DNA from: Raffaelea ambrosiae
Taxonomy: Eukaryota > Ascomycota > Sordariomycetes > Ophiostomatales > Ophiostomataceae
Assembly (NCBI GenBank): GCA_002778195.1
Contig: PCDI01000009.1
Location: 894,725-958,724 of the forward strand
Length of the DNA: 64,000 bases
Reading direction: 5' to 3'
The notes under the pieces: model-generated
Databases searched by the model: none
Seen by the model: only the letters and a program-made list of their open reading frames with translations
Told to the model about the DNA's origin: nothing
Position numbers and translations under genes: made by a program
Shown here: in pieces, positions 1 through 11,700 of the stretch
How positions within the stretch are numbered: the first letter of the stretch is position 1
How the letters are laid out: each line of letters begins with the position of its first letter

Positions 1-1309
1 ACGAGGCAAAGGAGAAGCGCGCCTTGCTGGTTTTGCCGGCGTCTTTGCTGCGGTAGTACTGCGTCGCCCCGTCGTCGTACAACACGGCCTCTTCCGAAGA
101 GGAGGAGGAGGAGGAATCTCCTGATACGCGCTTCGCGTCGCGGGAACCGCTACCCGCACCCGCGCCCGCACCAGCACCAGCACCAGTGCCGCCGCCCCCC
201 GAGTCATACCCGGACGCACCGGGGCCGCCCAGGTAGTCCTCGTTCGGATCGTACCGGTACGGGTTCGGGGCGCCGTGCACGACACCCTGCGCATCGCCCG
301 CCATCTCGTTGACCTTATCATTGAGGACGTCAAAGTCGAGCGCAATCTCGCCGTCGTCGCCGAGGCTGTCAATGTCGCCGCCGCCGCCGCCGGCATACTG
401 CTGTTGCTGGTGCTGGTGCTGCTGGCGGTGGTGCTGGTGCTGCTGCTGGCGCTGGTGGGCCCGGCGGTTCTGCTGCTGCTGGTGCTGCTGGAGGTAGTAC
501 TGGTTCTGCTGGAGCTCCTCCTGGCGGCGCCGGGCCTGGAGGTTGGCCGGATCCTGGCCGGCCTTTTTGAGCTGGAGGACCTTCCACTCTTCAAACGACA
601 TGAACGAGCCGGTAGCGAGGTCTTTGTCGTCGTCGTCGCTGCCGATGGCGGCGGCGGCGCCGGGGGCGGTGGCCGAAGCGCCGGGGGCAGTGGCCGACGA
701 AGACGGGGAAGAAGCAGCAGCGATGCTCTCTGAGGGTGTTTCGGTGTTGTCGGCCGGAGCCGCCGCTGCTGCTGACGGCGGGGTCTTCCCGGCGGCGGCC
801 GTGTCAGACACGGGCCCGCCTCCGGTGGAGGTGACGTCGCCGGCGGTCGATGCCGTGGCATTGGCGCTGGACCAGCTGGTGCGGAGGCATTGCTGCGGCA
901 GGGTGTGTGTGATGTAGTTGATTGTCCGGGAGGGACACGTCCCGGGCGTGGAGAAGATGGACGAGGAGGAGGAGAAGGAAGTCGAAGACGTCGAAGTCGA
1001 CGCTGTTGGCGAGGTGGTGGTGGTCGAGACGGTGATGGAGGACGGCGAGGAGGCTGAGGTGGAGGTCGTGGATGCGGACGAGGAGAGGCTGTCGGATGCG
1101 GTCGACGAGGAGGAAGAGGACGCGGAGGCTGTCTGTATGGTGGCGGCCGACACTGCGTCCGTCCCGGCCGTCGCAGCCGTGGTCGTCGTGGTCGCCGCGA
1201 AGGACACGCTGGCGGCTTCGGTCGCCTGGGCCGGCCCGGGCTGGCCGAGTCCCAGCAGGCCGACGGCGGCCGCCGAGACGTAGAGCATAAAGCCCCGCGT
1301 GACGGGCAT
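1..1309 (-). CDS. SLP1: SUN-like protein (Slp1 family), 3' part outside window
   Basis: The minus-strand reading from the ATG at 1307-1309 stays open for 436 codons to the window edge, so the gene is partial at its C-terminus. Residues 1-29 form a hydrophobic signal peptide (MPVTRGFMLYVSAAAVGLLG). Next comes a Ser/Thr-rich region, then CPSRTINYITHTLPQQCL, then SFMSFEEWKVLQLKKAG, both typical of fungal Slp1/SUCO-type proteins. A Gln/His-rich stretch (about residues 270-310) and a Gly/Ala linker follow. The last visible residues (DAGKTSKARFSFAS) match the lead-in of the SUN domain, which lies past the edge. In yeast, Slp1 works with Emp65 at the ER to protect soluble folding proteins. The cysteine pair before the linker is typical of the family. 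The start is supported by the signal peptide; a GT/CA microsatellite sits just upstream. Confidence 0.85.
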   Translation of the reverse strand, partial: MPVTRGFMLYVSAAAVGLLGLGQPGPAQATEAASVSFAATTTTTAATAGTDAVSAATIQTASASSSSSSTASDSLSSSASTTSTSASSPSSITVSTTTTSPTASTSTSSTSFSSSSSIFSTPGTCPSRTINYITHTLPQQCLRTSWSSANATASTAGDVTSTGGGPVSDTAAAGKTPPSAAAAAPADNTETPSESIAAASSPSSSATAPGASATAPGAAAAIGSDDDDKDLATGSFMSFEEWKVLQLKKAGQDPANLQARRRQEELQQNQYYLQQHQQQQNRRAHQRQQQHQHHRQQHQHQQQQYAGGGGGDIDSLGDDGEIALDFDVLNDKVNEMAGDAQGVVHGAPNPYRYDPNEDYLGGPGASGYDSGGGGTGAGAGAGAGAGSGSRDAKRVSGDSSSSSSSEEAVLYDDGATQYYRSKDAGKTSKARFSFAS

Positions 1310-3220
1310 GGTGGGGGTGTGTGTGTGTGTGTGTGTGTCTGTGTGTGTGCTATGTTCGTATCGACGGTGGTGTCTATCTGTGGGTTCGTGTTTCTCGTGG
1401 TATCTTGCTTGGGAGAAGAGTGGTCCCTTTCCCCTATCTCATCGAAAGAGACGACGACGACGACAACAACAGCGTGCAGCGACAGGCGTGCCGCTCATCC
1501 ATGGCTTGGCGAAGCAAAGGAGAACGCACAGCGGACGACAGCGTGCATTGCCTTTGGGGGGGGGGGGGGAGAAAAAGCAGGAGACCAAAAAGCGAACACC
1601 GAATGAAAAAGGGTATCGTCACTTTTTTTGCCTATCCGTTGGGGGAGATCTCCAGAACAGACACCCAAGAGATCTTGGGTGGTCACAACGCGTATCAGAC
1701 AGGCCAAAAAAAAAATAAGTGGTGTCAGGGGATTGGCCAGACTCTGGGGGAAGTGGATCTACAGGGGGGCGGATAGCGGGCCTGCAGACTCTGGTAGGGA
1801 GGGTGCACAGACTAAATGGACCAGTATCCGGTATTCTGTCCCCGTGGTTTTTTTAGTGACACTTGGCCAGCCGCACCCACACACCACGCGTAGTGGCCTT
1901 CACACCGAAGATGCTACAAGGCCTCGTACGCCCAGGACAGACAGAAGCCAGGATGGCGGACACGCCGAAGAAGAAAAAGGGCCCAACAAGGCAATGGAAG
2001 GAGGACTCGTCTCTTTGTGTGTGTGTGTTCTTTTTTTGCCGGACTGTTCTTAAATGAAGCATATTTTATCTTCTCTTTAGTTTTCTCACTCTAATTAAGT
2101 AATGACTGGAAAATCAAGAAGAGTTCGAGAAGCAAAACAAAGACCAAAAAACAAACAAAAAACAGAGACCATGTTTCTTGTTGTTTTCTTCTTCAGCACG
2201 CTTTAGCATTCCGGGGAGCGTGCGCTGTGTGGAGTTGGGTCCTCTCCATGTGTGAGGCCGCAGTTCTCTGCGTGGCATAGCCTACAGGGTACAACTCAAC
2301 ACGCTAAAAAAACAGGGCTGTTTTGGTGCTAGTGGTCTCTTCGTGGTGCGTGGGCGGCTCGGCTAGCGTGACGAGGTGTTCGTCCAGTGGGCTTTTGGCT
2401 TTTGGCTTTTGGCTTTTTTTTGGGGGCTTTTTTGGGAGGGTTGCTTGGGCGGGTTTGGGCTTTCTTGGTTTCGGGCTGCCTCTGTGTGGTTGGTCGGGCG
2501 GTTCAGCAGGGTGGTGCAGCCAGGCGGTAAAATGCCTACTGCAGGCTGGCGGAGATTGCCTCTGAAAATAGCGGGAAAGAGGCAAAGGGAAAAAAAAAAA
2601 GGCAGAGAAAAGGCAAGCGCCATACCTGGCTGTGGTGACATGGCCCCACTGGGGGACATACGCAATGCACGGTTAAAATGAGATGCAACGCCGATTTTGT
2701 TGAGCTTGTTCAGATATACGGTGAGATATGGTGGTATTGAAGACGTGTTGAGCATGCGGTGTAGCAAAGGTAATGGATAGAAGACGAACAGACTTGATAG
2801 AAGTGTTCAAGACGGAAGAGAGACTGTCCAAGGCTATTCAAAGACTACTCAGAGACTGGATAGAAGACCGAGTGAACTGAAATGGCACTGGAATTGTATT
2901 GCAAAGGAATAGTATGTAGTCAAATCTTGGAGGGAAAAAAAAGAAAATTGAAGACCCCAAAACAACAAAAAACAACAAAAAACAAAGCAAACTAAAGCTA
3001 CATATAGAGTATACCAAAACCTATAACGCATACCATGCGGCTATGCTGTCCAGATGCGTTCGCCCTGTGAAAGGCCCGATGCTTGCTTGTCCAATGTCCC
3101 AAACGCCGTAGATGTAGAGTCAAAAAAAGAAAGAAAAAGAAAGAAAAAAGAGAGAAAGATTGTGTGTGTCCCTGTGTATATGTATATGCATATAGGTAGG
3201 TGGAAAGGAAGAGGGGGTCC
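1310..3220. other. intergenic, SLP1 promoter and CLC 3' flank
   Basis: About 1.9 kb between two minus-strand genes. It holds a (GT)n tract at about 1314-1348 directly upstream of SLP1, G-runs near 1557-1569, A/T-rich runs and repeats of CTTTTGG at 2393-2420. No ORF here has recognisable protein features; the short ORFs consist of low-complexity translations. Confidence 0.6.
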
Positions 3221-6200
3221 TCATGTCTTGGAAATGCGACCTTCTGATTCTTCGAGGTCGCGGATGTACTTGACAAATGTTTTCTTGTGTGCCTGTATTT
3301 GGTTAGCGAGAAGAGACGGTGAGCAGTGAGGGGAGAAGAATGAGCGAGGAAGGAGGAGCGAGCGAGGAAAGAAGAAGCGAGTGAAGCGAGGAAAGAAGAA
3401 GCGAGTGAAGTGAGAAAAGAAAAGAAGCGAGCGAAGCGAGGAAAGAAAAAAAGAACGAGCGAAGCGAGGAAACAAGAAGCGAGTGAAGTGAGGAAAGAAA
3501 AGAAGCGAGCGAAGCGAGGAAAGAAAAAAAGAACGAGCGAGGCGAGGAAAGAAGAAGCGAGCGAAGTGAGGAAAGAAAAGAAGCGAGCGAAGCGAGGAAA
3601 GAAAAAAAAAAAAAAGAGCGAAGCTAGGAGGGAGACTTACCATTCCTGCATACCGGCCATCCCGCAGGACGCAAATGTACCGCAGACCCAGCTTGACAAA
3701 ACACTCGTACACCAGGTCCATGGGGGACTGGATGTCCAGGGCGACGGGGGCCGGGTCGATGTACGGGGTGAAGTCGGTGGGGTCGGTAAAGGTCTCGTCG
3801 TCGTCCGAGTCGTCAATGGTGGGCACGGCGGCCATGAGACACTGGCTGTGGGCCTCGTCGTGCAGGTTGTCGAGGGCAAACTCGAGATCGGGGGCGGGGA
3901 TGAGGCCGACCAGGACGTCGTGGCGCACAATGGGCAGGCCGCCGTCGAGCTCGCCGGCGCGGTGGAGCATCTCGAGCTTCTGGCGGAGGACGGTGGCGCG
4001 GACGAGCGGGGACGCGGAGATGTCGATGACGCGCTGGTGGTTGTAGCCGCGGCGACGGCGGGTCGTCGTGGTGGTGGTCCCAGCCGAGAGCGAGGAGCCC
4101 GAGATCAGGTCGCCGAGGGTGGTGGTAAAGAGGGGCTTGTGCTTGTTGTTGAGGAAGGGGTACTGGTTCATCTCGGTGAGCAGGTCGTAGATGGAGAGGG
4201 GCTCCATGGCGTCGGCGGTCCATTTGGCGACGAGGATGGCGAGGGAGAAGGGCAGGACGTAGTCGAGGCTGCCGGTGATTTCAAAGAGGATGACGGCGAG
4301 GGTGACGGAGAGGCGGGTGACGCCGCACATGGTGGCGCCGGCGGCGATGAGGCCGTAGACGCCCGGCTGGATGCAGGAGGCGTCGCCGGTGGTGGGACAG
4401 TGGCCCCAGACGGGCCAGGAGGGGAAGCGGAGGACGACGTACTGGACGACGTGGCCGACGAGGCGGCCCATGAGGCCGCCGACGACCATGGAGGGGACGT
4501 AGATGCCGGCAGGGACTTTCTGATGGGGGTTAGTAAGCGAGGAAAGAAAACGAGCGAGCGAGCGAGCGAGCGAGCGAGGAAAGAAAAACGAGCGAGGAAA
4601 GAAGGAAAGAAGAAAACGAGCGAAGCGAGGACAAAAGAAAACGAGCGAGCGAGGAAAGAAAAACGAGCGGACGAGGAAAGAAAAACGAGCGAAGCGAGGA
4701 CAAAAGAAGCGAGGAAAGAAAAACGAGCGAAGCGAGGACAAAAGAAGCGAGGAAAGAAGAAAACGAGCGAAGCGAGGACAAAAGACTTACAATGCCAAAG
4801 GTGACAATGGTGAGGACGCCCTTGATGAGAAAGGCGCCGAGGAGCTTGAGCAGGATGGGGGGGATGTCGTCGAGCTGGGCGGGGCAGATGCCGAGCTCGG
4901 ACAGGTTGTTGTCGCGCTCGTCGCAGGGGGCGGCGAGGTTGTAGAGCAGGTCGGCGACGGGCAGCTTGGTCAGGCCGTTCCAGTAGCCGACGAGGCCGGT
5001 GACGAGGGCGACGAGGACGACCTCGAGCAGGGGGTGGGCCTTGATGAGGGGGATGGTGCGGAAGGACTTGGCCCACTGGCGCGAGGCCTTGATGAAGAGG
5101 GCGCCGGCGACGCCGCCGAGGACGCCGACGGCGACGAAGCTGAGCAGCTCAAAGTACTGCCAGTCGACGGCGTAGTGGACCTGGAACATGACGATCTTGT
5201 GGGTGCCGTAGGGGTTGAGGAACTTGAGCGTCAGGGCGGCCGTGATGCAGCAGAAAAAGGTGCGGAAGAGCGTCTTGGCCGGGAAGAAGTAGGCCACCTC
5301 CTCCAGGCAGAACAGGACGCCGCCCAGGGGCGCGCCAAAGGCCACGGCGACGCCGGCCGCGGCCGCGGCCGACAGCACCTCGCGGCGCTTGGCGTCGTTC
5401 TGGTCGTACTTGCTGAAGAGGCGGCAGGCAATGTTGCCGACGCAGGCCGCAATGTGCACGTAGGGGCCCTCCTTGCCCAGGCTCAGGCCCGACGCGACGC
5501 TCAGCACCAGCGCCACCGACTTGACGACGAGCGTCTTGAAGCCCAGGAAGCCGTGCAGCACAAAGCCGCTGAGGATCACGCGCACCTCGGCGACGCCGCT
5601 GCCGGCGGCCGAGAAGTAGACCATGGGCGGGGAGGGCGCGGACTGGGCGCGGGCGTGGGCGTGGGCAGGGGCGGCGGCGGCCGTGACCGTGGCCTGGGCG
5701 CTCGGCTTGCCGGCCGCTGTTGTCGCTGCCGTGGCGCCATAGCCGCCGCCCATCATGCCGTTTGTGCCGTTTGTGCCGTTTGTGCCGTTTGTGCCGTTTG
5801 TGCCGTTCGCCGCCGCCCGGCCCATGGTCAACACGGGCCCGTCGTCCTCGTCCTCGTCCGTGACCAGGTCGTCGCTGTCGGCGCTGCCCTCGCCGTTGCC
5901 GTTGCCGAGGTCGTCGTCGTCGTCGTCGTCGTCCACGTCGACGTCGACATCCCGCGGCAGAGCCGGCGCCGGGTCGGCCGCCAGGTTCTCGTCCAGGGTC
6001 GACAGGCGGTACGTGGACGAGACGACGGTGCGGGTGGTCAGGGTCAGCAGACAGGCGGCGGAGGCAAAGAAGATGACGCCGCAGATGTAGGCGCCGTACT
6101 CGGCCCACATGGCCAGCGCGGTCGAGCCGGCGCGCTCGCCGACGGCGGTGCGGCGGCCGCTCAGGACCTCGCCCCACTCGCGCCAGTCGGTGCAGGCGCC

Positions 6201-7025
6201 GTTGGGACAGCAGGTCTTCTCGTTGCGGTACCAGGCGGTGGCGCAGTAGCCGTCCTTCCAGTCAAAGGCGACGGCCTCGGAGACGTCGATGCCGTAGGCC
6301 AGCACGGCGACGACAAAGCCGACCAGGGCGGACAGGACCCAGCCCTGGACGCCGTCAAACAGCACAATGACGCGGCCCCAGAAGCCCTTGCGGCTGCGCA
6401 GCGCCTTGGCGCGGTAGGCGTCGAGGATGCTGTCGTGCACCCAGTCGGTCGACGTGAACTGGTCGTACCACACGCGCTCGTCGGGCGGCAGGAGGGAGGC
6501 TTTGGACTCGGAGAGGAGGTGGGACGACGGCTCGTCGTGGTGGTGGTGGTGCTCGTGGCTGGGGGCGTGGGCGGTCGCCAGCTGGCGGTCGGACAGCGCG
6601 TGGATCAGGCGCTGGCCCCACGAGCCGGCGCGGCTGTGGTGGCGCGAGAGGCTGCCCAAGGCGCTGTTGTCGAAGCCCGGGCCGCCCGGGCCGCCCTGGC
6701 CCTGGCCGGGGCCCGGGGCGGCGCCCATGGACCCGGTGTAGCTGTGGTTGCGGCTGAGGTGCGGCAGACGGGCGCTGCCGCCGCCGCGGATGTGTGCTCG
6801 CGACCGGGGCCCCTGGAGGAGGGCGGTGCGCTCGTCGGCGATGCTGCTGCTGCTGCCGTGGTGGGCCGGGCCCGTGGCGGCCGGCGGTGCTGTGGACTCG
6901 TCGGCGTTGGAGCCGCGGCGGCTGGAGCGGTAGTAGCGCGCGAGCGTGGGCGAGGGCGGCGTCGACGTGTAGCGGCGCGGGCTGCCTGCCGGAGGGATGG
7001 CGCCGGACCGGCCAGGAGCGTCCAT
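3221..7025 (-). CDS. CLC family chloride/proton exchanger (vacuolar/Golgi type)
   Basis: Three exons on the minus strand: 7025-4791, 4519-3641 and 3292-3221, 1061 residues in total. Both introns have GTAAGT donors, CTAAC branch sites and CAG acceptors, and both are phase 0. Residues 1-210 are a low-complexity cytosolic tail with an acidic di-leucine sorting signal (DERTALL, about residue 63). The core carries the CLC signatures: GSGVAEV (about 474), GKEGPYVHIA with the gating glutamate (about 516), and, across the first junction, GIYVPSMVVGG. LFCLEEVAYFFP supplies the internal proton glutamate, which marks exchangers rather than channels. Two CBS domains make up the C-terminus (IVRHDVLVGLI; YICVLRDGRYAGM). 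A 130-residue acidic, NGT-repeat loop separates the first helices from GSGVAEV. The family relative is yeast Gef1, which acidifies and supplies chloride to Golgi/vacuole compartments. A vacuolar location here is inferred from the di-leucine signal. Confidence 0.93.
3293..3640 (-). repeat. CLC intron 2, repeat-built intron
   Basis: This 348-nt intron is mostly a degenerate tandem array. In the transcribed sense the unit is roughly TTTCCTCGCTTCGCTCG plus a pyrimidine spacer, repeated about ten times with variants (CACTTCACTCG, CGCCTCGCTCG). Only the ends look like ordinary intron: GTAAGTCTCC at the donor and CGCTAACCAAATACAG at the acceptor. Confidence 0.85.
4520..4790 (-). repeat. CLC intron 1, repeat-built intron
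   Basis: This 271-nt intron is built from the same unit as intron 2 of the gene. The transcribed-sense form CCTCGCTTCGCTCGTTTT recurs, joined by CTTTTGT or CTTTCC spacers, and a (CGCT)n run lies near the 3' end. The donor is GTAAGT; the branch and acceptor read TTACTAACCCCCATCAG. Confidence 0.85.
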
Positions 7026-8767
7026 GGCGAGAAGAACGAGCGGGAAAGCGAAGACGGCGGGAAACGAGGCCCACTACATAGAAGGGGACAGACGCAAAAG
7101 AAGGCCCACGACTACATAGAAGGGGACAGACGCAAAAGAAGACGACGAAGACGACGAAGACGACGAAGAAGCAGCAAAGCAGAGAAGGGGTGGTGCGAAT
7201 CCGAGAGAAACGAAGAGAGCGATGACGATGCTGACAAGGAAAGGCAAGGCAACAACGAGACGGAGCGGCCCAAGCCAGCGGACAAAAGGAGACGGCAGGG
7301 CAGACAGAAAGGATGAAACCCCAATGACTTGTCTCCACGATTAGCCGTTGGCCCCGGGTGGCAAGGTGGCAAGAAAGGCGTGTGCAGACGGGAAACGGGC
7401 TGCAGAGATAGAAGGAGAGAAGAGGGCCAGAATCGATGTCCGGGAAACGCAAGGGAAAGAAAGAGAGAGAGAGAAAGACAGAGAGCCGTCTCTGGAGAAG
7501 TCCGAGCAAGGTCCGGCCGGCTAGTACGAGTACGAGCAACGACAGAGCTTCCCTGTCGCCGTTGCCGACCAGCGGGGTAGGATTTGTTTTTGCTACCCGA
7601 ATTAGGGGGGGGGGGTGGCTGCTAGCCTACCTGGGAGCTGGCTGGATCGGCAGAACCCGGTGGGCTAGGCTGGCGACGTTGGGCTCAGCGAATAGGCACG
7701 AGGACGCAGCGGACAGGCCACGGAGGAGCGCGCGTGTGACTGGCATGGCGCCTCCTGTAATTGCATAGGAGCAGCGGGCTCCGCGTGCATGGCGCCTCCT
7801 GAGTTGCATAGGAGCAGCGACTCCGCGTGCATGGCGCCTCCTGAATTGCATAGGAGCAGCGACTCCGCGTGCATGGCGCCTCCTGTAATTGCATAGGAGC
7901 AGCGGGCTCCATGCGAGGGCTGGCTGGGGGCACTGGGACGGCCTCTGTATGGCTGCAGCGGGGCGTCTGCCCAGCGCGCGCTAGAGGCGCCGGCCTCGCT
8001 AGCAGCCTTGCAATACTTGTATTGGATTCTTGCGGCGCCCGCAGCCCAGACAACAACCAAGCCCGGTGCCAAGCGCAGACACGACGAGCTGGGGGTCCCT
8101 CTGCTCAACACTCGCAGAATCTTACGAAGGAGGGCGATTCCCTGGCGCTAGACCTGGCACGCGACCTGGCACGCGACCACGCAGCATCGGACGCACTCTC
8201 CGTGGCGAGGACCCCGGGCAGCCTCCCGGCGCGTGAACAGCGGGCGCCCCCGTGTCGGTGGCTGGGCCATGCGAGAGACAGCACGGGACGGTGCCATGGG
8301 ACGAGAAAGACGAGCTGCGCGCCCGCACACGCACAGCATGGTGCTCGGCTGGTGCATGCTGCGGCGTCTCGCCTGAGACATCATGCGGCCAGCATGCGGC
8401 CCAAGACAGCACACTACTGTGTACTGTGTAGTAGGCTAGTAGCCTGCAGCGCAGCGCCTGCAAGGCTATCACGTCGGGGGGGTGTGCTTTGGGCGGCGAC
8501 AGTGTCTCAGCCCAGCCACTCAGGCCACAGGGGGGGGGGGGGGCACAAAGGACCCCACACAGGGATGGACACAAGGACAGAAGGAACTAGTTACTCTGGA
8601 ACTTGTTCTCGACCATAGGATTGGCAATCTACTATGTACACAACCCACTGTGCGACACCCGCCATCCTCGCGTTAGCACTGTCCCATCGCACAGCAACAA
8701 TCGCCCCCCAAAAAGAACACCAGCGTCACGCTTTGCTGCCGATGCCCCGGGAACGCGACTGCCCGCC
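7026..8767. other. divergent promoter region CLC/NRDE2
   Basis: This 1.7 kb serves the 5' sides of both the CLC gene (-) and NRDE2 (+). It contains GAC/GAA repeats at 7135-7185, a 42-44 bp tandem repeat at 7744-7911 and G-runs at 7606-7615 and 8530-8543. An ATG at 8603 is in frame with NRDE2 but encodes no conserved residues. I see no separate gene. Confidence 0.6.
7744..7911. repeat. 42-44 bp tandem repeat, about 3.9 copies
   Basis: The copies are 7744-7787, 7788-7829, 7830-7871 and 7872-7911. Each begins CATGGCGCCTCCTG and continues with TTGCATAGGAGCAGCG. The outer two copies share GTAATTG and GGGCTCC; the inner two have GAGTTG or GAATTG and GACTCC. Within each unit CTCCT pairs with AGGAG, and GGAG(C) pairs with (G)CTCC, so every copy could form small alternative hairpins. 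Confidence 0.9.
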
Positions 8768-11700
8768 ATGGACGACGCCTTGTCGCGGCGCGAACGCAGC
8801 AGAGAGGACGTTCACAGGGATCGTCGCCACAGCCGCAGAGAGGAAGGGCGAGACGCATCCTCCAGGAGGGACCGCGACCAGGACCGCGAACGCCGGGAAC
8901 ACAGAGACCACGGAGACCACAGAGACCACAGAGACTACAGAGGCCACAGAGACTACAGAGACCACAGAGACCACAGAGACCACAGAGACCACAGAGACAA
9001 CAGAGACAACAGAGACCACACAGACCACAGAGACCACAAAGACCACAGAGGCCGGCAGGAGCGCAGCAGCCGTGAGGACCGCCACAAACAGGCACGGCCC
9101 GGCAGCCGAGACCGTCACGGACACCACCACCACCACCGCAGACATGGTCACCGCGAGAGCGCCCGAGACGAAGACCGAGCGCCGCTCCAGGAGCCGAGCA
9201 AAGAGCCTCCCCGCGAGCCCGCCCGGGTGGACACGGCGCCCATCTACACCAGAGACATCCGCGGCGACCCGCTCGTCTTCCAGTACGGCGCCGCCGACCG
9301 CGGCCAGGTCCCGGCCTACCGCCGCTTCCGCCGCGGCCGTGTGGTCCTGGGCGCGCCCGGTCGCTTCGTCTTCCGCCACGACGGGCCGCGGGAGGTCTTT
9401 GCGGCCGAGACGTGGGACGACGCCGGCCGGGGCCGGCAGTCCATCTTCCGCGAGAAGAACAATCCGCTGCTGTTGCGGCTGAGACAAGCAGCCGAAAAAG
9501 CAGCGGGCAAAGCGGCGGGACAAACCGCGCGGGCGCAGGCTCGGGCGCAGGCTCGGGCGCAGGCAGGGAACGCCGAGACCAAAGACGACGGCGGCCAGGC
9601 CGACGGCGGCCTGGCCGACTTTGTCCCTCTGGGCCCGTCTCGGAAGCGCAAGCGCGGCGACGACGGCGGCGGCCGGGTCGCCGGCCCATCCGACACGGCG
9701 TCCGACACGGCGTCCGACACGGCGTCCGCGACAGGGTCGAGCGAGGACGACAGGAGCGCGTCTTCGTCCGACGAGGACGACCTGGCCGAGGACGACTTCG
9801 CCCAGGACGCGACGACGCCGACCCGCTGCGCGTCCGTCCAGCAGAGCCTCGCCCGGCTGGGCCGCCGCGTGCGCGACCACCCCCAGGACGTCGACGCCTG
9901 GCTCGCCCTCGTCGACCTGCAGGACCAGAAGCGGCTGCTCTTGGGGAACGACGCGGTCCTGGGCGTGCGGGGCGCGCTTTCTGCGCCGACGCCGAGCGAA
10001 ATCGCCGGCCTGGCCCAGGCCCAGCTCGCGCTCCTCGACACCGCCCTGCGCCATGCCGCCACCCGCGCCGACCGCGACCGGCTGCGGCTGGCCCGCATGC
10101 GCGCGGGCGCGCGGGTGTGGTCGCCCGCGGAGCGGGGCCAGCAGTGGGCACGATTGGCCGAGGAGGCCCGCGAAGGCGGGCTGCTGAGCTTTGGCCTCTG
10201 GCAGGCCCAGCTGGACTTTGAGCTGACGAACCTGTCGACGTTCCGGCTGGACCGGGTCAAGGCGTTGGCGGTCGGCCGGCTGCGGGCGCTCGAGAGGCGG
10301 GTGGCCGCGACAGACGAGGCCGGACAGGCAAATGCAGATGCAGGAAATGCAAATGCAGGAAATGCAGGACATGTCGAACATGTCGAAAATACCGAAAACA
10401 CCGAAAAAGAAGCCTCGCCGTCCCGGACCGACCTCTGCGCGCAAATGGTCTACGTCTTTCTGCGGACGACGCGCTTTCTGTGGGAGGCCGGCTTTGTCGA
10501 CCTGGCCACGGCCGCGTGGCAGGCCCTGCTCGAGTCCGTCTTTGCCCGGCCGCCACCGGGAGGACGGCCTGTGGACGGACACCCCCCCCCGCCGTCCCTG
10601 CAAGCGTTCTGGGACAGCGAGGTGCCCCGGATCGGCGAGGACGGCGCGCGCGGGTGGGCCCACTATGCCGCCCAGGTCGCCGCCCAGGTCGCCGCGGCCG
10701 GAGGCGACGCCCAGGCCGCCCAAGACGCCCAGGACGCCGCCCTGCTCGACCTCGAGGGCGTCTGCGAGGAGCTGCCCACGCTGGATTTCCGCGCGGCTCT
10801 CGACCGCCACCACCACCCCCTCGACGACGTCGACGAGTGCCCGTCTCTCTACGCATCCTGGGCGGCCGTCGAGCAGGCCCGCGCCCGGCGCGCCCAGCTG
10901 CCGGCCCGCATCGTCGACGAGTGGGTGGACGACGGCTACGAGGACGTCTTCCGTGTCGTCGTCTTCAGCGACATTGAGCCGCTGCTGTTCGCCCTGCCGC
11001 CGGCGGTGCGGCCCGAGCTGCAGCCGCTGCTGGTCGACGCGTTTCTGCTCTTCTGCCAGCTGCCGCCGGCCTGGGCCACGAGTCCCTGGATCGCCCAGAC
11101 GGCCCGGAACGACCCGTTCCTCGCGGCCCTCTGCCTCGTCTCGGACGACGACGACGCCACCGCCTCGACCGCCTCGACCACCGCCTCCCGAACCCCCCCC
11201 GACCTGGCCTTTGACGGCAGTCCCGTCTCCCTGACGCCCGAGACGCTCTTTGCCCAGCCGGGCTGGTTCCGTGCGCTGCCGGACTGGCTCTCTTCGGGCT
11301 CCCCTTCTTCGACCCCCCCTTCTTCCCCTTCGCCTGTGCCCCCCAAGTTTGTGGCCAACACGCTCCGTCAGCTGGTCCGCGCCTTTGGCGTCGAGGGCCT
11401 GGCCTCGTACAGCCTGGCCGTGGAGGCCGCCGTGCAGACCAGCGACGACGCCGACGCCGACGGCAGCCAGCTCAAGAAGAGCGCCCGCAGCCTCATCAAG
11501 CAGTACCGCACCGACCTGTCGCTGTACAACAGCTACGCGCTGGCGGCGCTGTCGCGCGGGCACGTCGACGTAGCGCGGAGCGTGCTGGCGTCGGCCGTGT
11601 CGGCCGTGGCCGCGGTCGCGTCTGCCCAGTCTGCCCAGTCTGCCCAGTCTGCCCAAGGAGGCGGAGGAGGAGAGGCCCAGACCACCGTCGACGCCGACCT

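Noticed and set aside
474..480. CLC motif GSGVAEV (protein residues 474-480, not bases) as an unusual loss of the Pro in GSGIP
   Set aside because: Fungal CLC proteins commonly carry a variant of this motif, as I recall, and the selectivity Ser and gating Glu are intact, so it is probably lineage-typical.
5034..7316. 760-codon plus-strand frame opposite the CLC gene
   Set aside because: Same cause: GC-rich third positions of the CLC gene leave the antisense frame open. The CLC signatures lie on the minus strand.
7665..8111. Minus-strand ORFs across the 42-44 bp repeat encoding repeated peptides
   Set aside because: The peptide repeats are simply the translated tandem repeat; the frames differ and there is no conserved context.
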